The notes below the pieces were generated by a model. The model was given only the letters and a program-made list of their open reading frames with translations. It was not told the origin of the DNA and ran no database searches. Both the position numbers and the translations under genes were made by a program. Positions 34,352 through 39,674 of a stretch of 39,674 bases of DNA are shown one piece after another (positions within the stretch are counted from its first letter, which is position 1; the number at the start of each line of letters is the position of its first letter). The DNA is from an uncultured Bacteroidales bacterium (lineage in GTDB: Bacteria; Bacteroidota; Bacteroidia; Bacteroidales; P3), in assembly GCA_905233895.1 (NCBI GenBank), contig CAJOFL010000013.1, forward strand, positions 1-39,674, read 5' to 3'.

Positions 34352-36439
34352 TTAATTATTTTTGTTCTTAAGTATGGCATCCTGCTGGTCGCGCGTGAGC
34401 TCTGCATAGTGTGAGAACTCCATGGTGGAGTTGGCGCGGCCGGATGTTATAGTGCGGAGCGAAGTGACGTAGCCGAACATCTGCTCCAGCGGCACCTTGG
34501 CATGGATAGCCTGGACACCCACCTTGGCGGTGATGTTCTCCAGTACGCCGCGACGGCGGTTGAGGTCGCCGGTCACGTCGCCCACGTATGCATCGGGGGT
34601 AAGCACCTCGAGTTTCATGATAGGCTCGAGCAGAACAGGGTTGGCTTTGCGGCAGGCGGCCTTGAAGCCGATCTTGGCGCAGAGCTCGAACGAGAGCTGG
34701 TCGCTGTCCACCGGGTGGAAGGAACCGTCGATGATACGGACCTTCATCGAGTCGATGGGGTAGCCGGCCAGAACACCGTTCTGCATAGCCTCCTTGAAGC
34801 CTTTCTCCAATGCGGGGATATATTCCTTGGGGATATTGCCGCCTTTGACCTCGTTGACGAACTGGAGTCCGGTGACACCCTCGTCGGCAGGACCGATCTC
34901 GAACAGCACATCGGCGAACTTTCCCTTGCCGCCGGTCTGCTTCTTGTAAATCTCGTGGTGCTGCACGGTAGTGGTGATAGCCTCCTTGTAGGCCACCTCG
35001 GGGCGGCCCTGGTTCACGTCGACGCCGAACTCGCGGCGCAGACGGTCGAGGATAATATCGAGGTGCAACTCACCCATACCGCTGATAACGGTCTGTCCAC
35101 TAACCTCGTCGGTCTTGACACGGAAAGTGGGATCCTCCTCCACGAGCTTCATCAGGGCGTTGGTCATCTTGTCCATGTCGGCCTGAGTGTGAGGCTCGAC
35201 GGCAATCGAGATGACGGGCTCGGGGAACTTCATCGACTCGAGGACGATGGGATGCTGCTCGTCGCAGAGGGTGTGACCCGTCTTGATTTCCTTGAAACCG
35301 ACGGCGGCGCCGATATCGCCGGCCTCGATGCGGTCGAGGGGGTTCTGCTTGTTGGAGTGCATCTGCATGATACGCGAGATGCGTTCCTTCTTGCCGGTAT
35401 TGGCGTTGTAGACATACGAGCCACTTTCGAGGCTTCCGCTGTAGACGCGGAAGAAGCAAAGGCGGCCGACATACGGGTCGGTGGCAATCTTGAAAGCCAG
35501 TGCCGAGAAGGGGGCCTTCACGTCAATCTGACGGCTTTCGGGCTTCTCGGTCTTGGGGTTGATACCGTCCACCTCGGGCACATCAAGCGGGCTGGGCAGG
35601 AATGCCGCGACAGCGTCGAGCAGCGTCTGCACCCCCTTGTTCTTGAATGCCGAGCCGCACATGACGGGAACAATCTTGCGGGCCAGGGTGGCCTTGCGGA
35701 TTTCGGCGATAACCTCGTCGGCAGTGATGCTGTTGGGGTCGTCGAAGAACTTCATCATCAACTCCTCGTTCTCCTCGGCAACGCCTTCGATGAGGCGCTG
35801 ACGGTAGTCGGCGGCCACCTCCTTGAGGTCTTCCGGCATGGGGATTTCCTCGAAACGCTGGCCGTTCGAGCTCTCGTCCCATACGAGGGCCTTGTTGGAG
35901 ATGAGGTCGACAACGCCCTTGTAGAGGTCTTCCTGACCGATAGGAATCTCTATCGGGATGGGGTTGGCCCCGAGGCGTTCCTTGATTTGGCTGACCACGC
36001 CGAAGAAGTCGGCACCCGCACGGTCCATCTTGTTGATGAAGGCGATACGGGGCACCTCGTACTTGTCGGCCTGGCGCCAGACGGTCTCCGACTGGGGTTC
36101 CACGCCGCCCACGGCGCAGAAGATGGCGATGGCGCCGTCGAGCACACGGAGCGAACGCTCCACCTCGACGGTGAAATCGACATGACCCGGAGTGTCGATG
36201 ATGTTGTACTTATAGCGGTTGTTATGCCAATCCCAGTACACGGTGGTGGCGGCGGAGGTGATAGTGATGCCGCGTTCCTGTTCCTGCACCATCCAGTCCA
36301 TAGTGGCCGAGCCCTCGTGGGTCTCGCCGAGCTTGTAGTTCTTTCCGGTATAGAAAAGAATACGCTCGGTCGTCGTCGTCTTTCCGGCGTCGATGTGGGC
36401 CATTATGCCGATGTTGCGTGTGTAGTGGAGGTCGGACAT
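34352..36439 (-). CDS. fusA: Elongation factor G
   Basis: 695 residues, full five-domain EF-G. GTPase motifs: AHIDAGKT (14-21), RGITI (56-60), DTPGHVD (82-88) and NKMD (136-139). It drives translocation and, with RRF (frr at 9243), ribosome recycling. It lies 38 nt after rpsG and 12 nt before rpsJ, joining the str and S10 clusters in one gene row. The 649-codon open frame on the opposite strand is an antisense artefact of codon bias. Confidence 0.98.
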   Translation of the reverse strand: MSDLHYTRNIGIMAHIDAGKTTTTERILFYTGKNYKLGETHEGSATMDWMVQEQERGITITSAATTVYWDWHNNRYKYNIIDTPGHVDFTVEVERSLRVLDGAIAIFCAVGGVEPQSETVWRQADKYEVPRIAFINKMDRAGADFFGVVSQIKERLGANPIPIEIPIGQEDLYKGVVDLISNKALVWDESSNGQRFEEIPMPEDLKEVAADYRQRLIEGVAEENEELMMKFFDDPNSITADEVIAEIRKATLARKIVPVMCGSAFKNKGVQTLLDAVAAFLPSPLDVPEVDGINPKTEKPESRQIDVKAPFSALAFKIATDPYVGRLCFFRVYSGSLESGSYVYNANTGKKERISRIMQMHSNKQNPLDRIEAGDIGAAVGFKEIKTGHTLCDEQHPIVLESMKFPEPVISIAVEPHTQADMDKMTNALMKLVEEDPTFRVKTDEVSGQTVISGMGELHLDIILDRLRREFGVDVNQGRPEVAYKEAITTTVQHHEIYKKQTGGKGKFADVLFEIGPADEGVTGLQFVNEVKGGNIPKEYIPALEKGFKEAMQNGVLAGYPIDSMKVRIIDGSFHPVDSDQLSFELCAKIGFKAACRKANPVLLEPIMKLEVLTPDAYVGDVTGDLNRRRGVLENITAKVGVQAIHAKVPLEQMFGYVTSLRTITSGRANSTMEFSHYAELTRDQQDAILKNKNN

Positions 36440-36477
36440 TGTTCTCTATAATAAAATATAAAATGTACGGGCGCGCG

Positions 36478-36945
36478 TCAGACTCTGAAGTGGGAGAAAG
36501 CCTTGTTGGCGTCGGCCATGCGGTGGATATCCTCCTTGCGCTTGAAGGCGGCACCCTCTTCCTTGTAAGCGGCCTGGATTTCGGCGGCCAGCTTGAGGGC
36601 CATAGTCTTCTCACTGCGCTTGCGCGAGAAACCGATGAGGTTCTTCATACCGATGCTCTGCTTGCGCTCGGCACGGATCTCGGTGGGGATCTGGAAGGTG
36701 GCACCACCGATACGGCGGCTGCGCACCTCGACGCTCGGGGTCACGTTGGCAAGAGCCTTCTTCCACACCTCGAGACCGTCTTCCTTCGTACGGTCGCTCA
36801 CCACGTCGATTGCATCGTAGAAGATCTTGTAGGCGATGGTCTTCTTGCCACCCATCATCAGGTTGTTGACAAACTTGGTGACCAGGATGTCATTGTATTT
36901 GGGATCCGGGAGGATGATTCTTTTCTTGGGCTTAGCTTTTCTCAT
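36478..36945 (-). CDS. rpsG: 30S ribosomal protein uS7
   Basis: 155 residues. Starts [19 protein letters not shown] and contains [20 protein letters not shown] and [20 protein letters not shown]. It nucleates the 16S 3' domain and, in E. coli, represses the str operon. 53 nt after rpsL. Confidence 0.98.
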   Translation of the reverse strand: MRKAKPKKRIILPDPKYNDILVTKFVNNLMMGGKKTIAYKIFYDAIDVVSDRTKEDGLEVWKKALANVTPSVEVRSRRIGGATFQIPTEIRAERKQSIGMKNLIGFSRKRSEKTMALKLAAEIQAAYKEEGAAFKRKEDIHRMADANKAFSHFRV

Positions 36946-36998
36946 TGCTACTTAATGCTTTTTGACTTTTAGACTTTTTACTTGTTGACCTTCGAACG

Positions 36999-37382
36999 TT
37001 ACTTGCCGGCCTGTTTCGGGCGCTTGGCACCGTACTTCGAGCGGCGCTGGCGGCGACCATCGACTCCGCTGGTGTCCAATGCACCGCGGATGATATGATA
37101 ACGCACACCGGGGAGATCCTTCACACGGCCTCCGCGGATCATCACGATCGAGTGCTCCTGCAGGTTGTGACCCTCACCCGGGATATAGGCGTTGACCTCC
37201 TTGCCGTTGGTCAAGCGAACACGGGCCACCTTACGCATGGCCGAGTTAGGTTTCTTGGGGGTGGTGGTGTAGACACGGGTGCAGACGCCACGACGCTGCG
37301 GGCAGCTGTCGAGGGCGGGAGACTTGGACTTGTACTCCATCTGCTGACGTCCTTTGCGAACTAATTGCTGAATTGTTGGCAT
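36999..37382 (-). CDS. rpsL: 30S ribosomal protein uS12
   Basis: 127 residues from the ATG at 37382 ([20 protein letters not shown]); the frame is open upstream, but that region is the promoter and leader. The decoding-site motifs TPKKPNSA (41-48) and GGRVKDLPG (84-92) carry the usual Lys residues, so no known streptomycin-resistance change is seen. Asp89 is the position modified by RimO in other bacteria. It is the first gene of the superoperon. Confidence 0.97.
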   Translation of the reverse strand: MPTIQQLVRKGRQQMEYKSKSPALDSCPQRRGVCTRVYTTTPKKPNSAMRKVARVRLTNGKEVNAYIPGEGHNLQEHSIVMIRGGRVKDLPGVRYHIIRGALDTSGVDGRRQRRSKYGAKRPKQAGK

Positions 37383-37460
37383 TTCTTTTAACTTGTTTTT
37401 TATTTTTATTACTTGTTTTTCAACGTTATCCATGGGCACTATCCGCCCAAAAAGGAATTG

Positions 37461-37492
37461 CAAAAGTACAACTATTTTTTATACCTACCAAG
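37461..37492 (-). promoter_or_regulatory. Main promoter of the str-S10-spc-alpha superoperon
   Basis: Minus-strand TACTTTTG (plus 37461-37468) matches TAnnTTTG, and CTTG (plus 37489-37492) lies 20 nt upstream at the -33 position. The predicted start near 37454 leaves a leader of about 70 nt before rpsL. No other good promoter is seen upstream. Confidence 0.7.
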
Positions 37493-37720
37493 CATTCCAC
37501 TTACCTACAACTGTTAAAAAAACTTAAAAAATTAGGGCGACCCTGTAATTCAATATGTTATAAAATCATTTTAACACTATTTTTTTTGACCAAAAGGCTA
37601 CTTTTCAACATTTCGGCGGTTCACTTTGGAGGGGGTTTTCAACACTTTTTTCCACTTTTTCAACCCCATTTCCAAATGTTAATTCAAAAACACTTAAACA
37701 ACTGAACATCAGCATGATAA

Positions 37721-37814
37721 AATGTTAAAATTCACATAACTGCAAGAACGCCAGCCGCTTAGACCCACCTTCGCCTGATCAACGCCTGATCAACGCCTGA
37801 CCAACGCCTGCCTT
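37721..37814. repeat. 94-bp interspersed repeat, copy 2
   Basis: Same orientation as copy 1 (4185-4278), 89 of 94 positions identical and no gaps. Identity begins with AATGTTAAAATTCACATAAC and ends with CGCCTGCCTT, after which the two loci are unrelated. It lies 46 nt upstream of the promoter of the four-helix-bundle gene. Confidence 0.9.
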
Positions 37815-37860
37815 GTTATACCCCTTTCCGACCTGCTCCGAACCCTGCCTAAAAAAATTT

Positions 37861-37891
37861 TTTGTTAATATAAAGAAAAAGAGTATCTTTG
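37861..37891 (+). promoter_or_regulatory. Bacteroidetes promoter for the four-helix-bundle gene
   Basis: TTTG at 37861-37864, a 19-nt spacer and TATCTTTG at 37884-37891, a full match in both boxes and spacing. The predicted start near 37898 gives a leader of about 90 nt. Confidence 0.8.
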
Positions 37892-37989
37892 CAGTTAGTA
37901 CAAACTATGCCCACGCCTAGCCAACAGTGTGAGTATCAGTATGGTATTGGTATATATTATATACCCGATAGAAGAATAAAAAACGCGAA

Positions 37990-38706
37990 ATGGAGAATAA
38001 AAAAGACAGCAGCACAAGCCAAGTTAGCCTTGCTAGCACCCCTAGCACGGCTAGAACGGCTAGCACCAGGGTTCTGAAACCTCAGAACCGCTGGGATACA
38101 CTCCGTTTCTACCAGAAAGCCGATGCACTCTACCAGTTGACATTCGCCTTCACCAAGCGATTCCTCACCCGAGGCGACCGCACCGTCGATCAGATGGTCC
38201 AGGCCGCCCGCTCCGGCAAGCAAAATATCGTTGAAGGTACCGCCGACGGCGTCACCTCGTCCGAGATGGAACTCCGTCTCATGAACGTGGCACGCGCAAG
38301 CATCAAAGAACTCAAGGAAGACTACTCCGACTATCTCGCCACCCGCGGCCTCTCCCTCTGGACCGCAGTCCACCCGCGCTACGACACCATGCTACGCTTC
38401 TGCCGCGACCATAATCACGCCGACGACTTCCGGCCCTACTTCGAGAAATGGTCCGACGAAGAAATGGCCAACACCGCCTTCTCCCTCTGCCGCATGATCG
38501 ACCGGATGATGACCACCTATATCGGGCGGCTCGAAGAGAAGTTCGTTACCGAAGGCGGCATCAAAGAGCGTATGACCGCCGCCCGTCTCGGCTACCGTAC
38601 CGACCAGCGCGAGCGCCTCCGCGCCCTCGAGACCGAGAACACCGCACTCCGTGCCGAAGTGGCACGGCTGCAAGCCATCATAGAAAACAATACTAGACCT
38701 TGCTAG
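37990..38706 (+). CDS. Four-helix-bundle protein (23S rRNA intervening-sequence protein family) with suffix domain
   Basis: 238 residues. Residues about 38-125 show the four-helix-bundle family pattern (FYQKADALYQLTFAFTKRFL, QAARSGKQNIVEGTADGV, SSEMELRLMNVARASIKEL), first known from proteins encoded in 23S rRNA intervening sequences. A second helical part (about 150-195, LEEKFVTEGGIKERM) matches the 'suffix' form seen in Bacteroidetes. The C-terminal helix (205-232, RLRALETENTALRAEVARLQ) is a short coiled coil. The molecular function of the family is unknown. Residues about 12-27 (Ser/Thr/Ala-rich) and the last five residues with the stop codon are encoded by the CTAGC nonamer repeat, so both ends are repeat-derived. 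No signal peptide. Confidence 0.85.
   Translation: MENKKDSSTSQVSLASTPSTARTASTRVLKPQNRWDTLRFYQKADALYQLTFAFTKRFLTRGDRTVDQMVQAARSGKQNIVEGTADGVTSSEMELRLMNVARASIKELKEDYSDYLATRGLSLWTAVHPRYDTMLRFCRDHNHADDFRPYFEKWSDEEMANTAFSLCRMIDRMMTTYIGRLEEKFVTEGGIKERMTAARLGYRTDQRERLRALETENTALRAEVARLQAIIENNTRPC
38022..38067 (+). repeat. Nonamer array (CTAGCNNNN) inside the four-helix-bundle gene, about 5 units
   Basis: Units include TTAGCCTTG, CTAGCACCC, CTAGCACGG, CTAGAACGG, CTAGCACCA. They are read in the AGC-NNN-NCT frame, giving a Ser/Thr/Ala-rich linker; one of the other two frames would meet TAG in each unit. Confidence 0.9.
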
Positions 38707-38764
38707 CCATCCTAGCACCACTAGCCAGGCTAGCCCTGCTAGAAATGCTAGCAATACTAGAAAC
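38691..38764 (+). repeat. Nonamer array (CTAGCNNNN) at the end of the four-helix-bundle gene, about 8 units
   Basis: CTAG recurs every 9 bp (CTAGACCTT, CTAGCCATC, CTAGCACCA, CTAGCCAGG, CTAGCCCTG, CTAGAAATG, CTAGCAATA, CTAGAAACG). The array covers the last codons, the TAG stop at 38704 and nearly all of the spacer to the next gene. Confidence 0.94.
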
Positions 38765-38783
38765 GAATAAAACAACACAAGAT

Positions 38784-39674
38784 ATGAACAAGAATCTACA
38801 TTGCATTCCTGGCGGGAAAGGCCGGGGAAACGGAAGTTTGAAGCGCTTGGCGCTGGCCCTGCTGATGATTGTCGGCGCCGCGATGCCGGCAGCTAAGGCC
38901 CAGACCACCTACGTGTTCTACAACGGCACCTACGGCTACCTGTACAACGACAACGGGACAACGAAATCAGGTGATCTTCGTTTCGACAAGTCGTCGGTGT
39001 GGACTGCCAGCGGTACAATCGGAGGCACAAGTAGAACTATACAATCCTATACTAGCCAACAATATTTGGGTGCCAGTGCAGGATTATCAAATACATCATC
39101 AAATTGGCAAGGAAGTAACAACTATCTTTGCTATAGGTCGGGACGCACCAACTATTATCTCAAAGCTACAAATGCAACCACCTTTACCACTAATTCTAAC
39201 CAGAACGACGGCAATCGTTATTATTACTACACCGTAACAATATATGAAGGAGTTGAGACGTTCACCGATTTTACCATAAATTCGGGTGCAGACGTTATCA
39301 CTCAAACGGGTAACTATAATTATGGTCATTCCAATTCTCAATACACTCCTGCTTATACAGATTACTATTTTAGCTACAACCACCATTATGTAGGCAGTTC
39401 GAATAACACTCTTGATAATGTTAATGCGACCAATGTCACAACGGGCTACACGTGGACGCTATCCGATAATGCGGCAGGCTATGCTACTCTCACTGACAAT
39501 ACAATCAATGTAACAGCGATACCAACAAGTGACTTAACCTTAACACTTACCTGTTCTGTTACATATCAAGGCATCACCAAGACGGCCACCAAGGAAATCA
39601 CCCTCCAGGGCGCCTATCCACCGGCACCCACCATCAGCGCCAGCGGCAATACCGTCACGCTGTCCACCAACGCC
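38784..39674 (+). CDS. Large secreted protein with Ig-like and chitobiase-like C-terminal modules, C-terminus cut by window edge
   Basis: 297 codons from the ATG at 38784 to the right edge with no stop. Hydrophilic start (MNKNLHCIPGGKGRGNGSLK), then a signal-peptide core (RLALALLMIVGAAMPAAKAQ) with cleavage near 39-40; the long n-region leaves the true start somewhat open. The mature part begins TTYVFYNGTYGYLYNDN, then has an Asn/Ser/Thr/Tyr-rich stretch (about 70-205). An Ig-like segment follows (TWTLSDNAAGYATLTDNTI), then the beginning of a beta-strand module (YPPAPTISASGNTVTLS) like those called CHB_HEX_C. The middle part is AT-rich compared with both ends. By type it is probably exported by the type IX system and surface-attached (inference). 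No separate promoter is seen; it may be co-transcribed with the four-helix-bundle gene. Confidence 0.8.
   Translation, partial: MNKNLHCIPGGKGRGNGSLKRLALALLMIVGAAMPAAKAQTTYVFYNGTYGYLYNDNGTTKSGDLRFDKSSVWTASGTIGGTSRTIQSYTSQQYLGASAGLSNTSSNWQGSNNYLCYRSGRTNYYLKATNATTFTTNSNQNDGNRYYYYTVTIYEGVETFTDFTINSGADVITQTGNYNYGHSNSQYTPAYTDYYFSYNHHYVGSSNNTLDNVNATNVTTGYTWTLSDNAAGYATLTDNTINVTAIPTSDLTLTLTCSVTYQGITKTATKEITLQGAYPPAPTISASGNTVTLSTNA

Larger units (their letters stand above)
37469..37989. other. Intergenic region upstream of the ribosomal operon and the four-helix-bundle gene
   Basis: About 520 bp without a gene. It contains the -33 part of the rpsL promoter, an AT-rich segment (37500-37700) with three direct copies of TTTTCAAC (37602, 37636, 37657), the second copy of the 94-bp repeat (37721-37814), the plus-strand promoter (37861-37891) and an AT-rich leader of about 90 nt with several GTAT/TATA runs. 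Confidence 0.8.

Noticed and set aside
34502..36451. 649-codon plus-strand frame opposite fusA
   Set aside because: Mirrors EF-G along its entire length; it arises from strong codon bias in a highly expressed gene.
18951..37382. Missing or disrupted ribosomal genes in the superoperon
   Set aside because: All expected Bacteroidetes members from rpsL to rplQ are present and full length, including the 38-codon rpmJ; the absence of tuf and adk in the row is normal for the group.
37383..37463. Longer rpsL start at 37463
   Set aside because: The added 27 residues are absent from uS12 proteins and overlap the promoter; the ATG at 37382 gives the normal MPTIQQL start.
37500..37700. Replication origin because of AT-richness and repeated TTTTCAAC
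   Set aside because: No recognised DnaA boxes, no dnaA, dnaN or gidA nearby, and the 8-mer is not the known box.
37990..38706. Insertion sequence or transposase
   Set aside because: The protein is of the four-helix-bundle family with no catalytic motif; the flanking repeats are direct 9-bp arrays, not terminal inverted repeats.

Overview
The window comes from the chromosome of an uncultured-type Bacteroidales bacterium (phylum Bacteroidota), probably gut or oral. The evidence is the ribosomal operon order with map between secY and infA, promoters of the TTTG-N19-TAnnTTTG type, near absence of Shine-Dalgarno sequences, a fimbrillin-like lipoprotein, and large secreted fibronectin-type proteins. 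Most genes are GC-rich in codon choice; intergenic DNA and parts of some surface genes are AT-rich.

Layout. (1) 1-3980, minus: the N-terminal 1326 residues of a very large secreted protein with FN3, jelly-roll-like and InlB-type modules; it runs off the left edge. (2) 4380-6017, minus: an M49 (dipeptidyl-peptidase III-like) lipoprotein. (3) 6075-6482: a strong promoter, a 21-unit octamer array and tRNA-Ser(GGA). (4) 6488-8191, minus: a Na/Pi cotransporter with a PhoU-like tail. (5) 8467-13066, plus: pyrH, frr, birA, a C69 dipeptidase and an unknown conserved protein. (6) 13104-13597: promoter, tRNA-Glu(TTC), rpsT and terminator. (7) 13619-18879, plus: a four-gene exported set comprising a fimbrillin-like/beta-helix lipoprotein, a PNGase F-like amidase, a CapA-like protein and an FMN-binding protein with a Cys/His-rich start. 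(8) 18951-37382, minus: the complete str-S10-spc-alpha superoperon, 33 genes from rpsL to rplQ, bounded by a promoter at 37461 and a bidirectional terminator at about 18900. (9) 37861-39674, plus: a four-helix-bundle protein, then a second large secreted protein cut by the right edge.

The most unusual feature is a set of short tandem-repeat families with 7, 8 or 9 bp units. They sit in leaders and spacers, often starting at the base after a stop codon, and in several places enter coding sequence (birA, the C69 dipeptidase, both tails of the four-helix-bundle protein). A separate 94-bp interspersed repeat occurs twice, 33.5 kb apart, at 89 of 94 identical positions. No CRISPR array, insertion sequence, phage gene or rRNA was found. 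No wholly new enzymatic system is evident; the best candidates for novelty are the repeat families, the interspersed repeat and the PNGase-containing operon.
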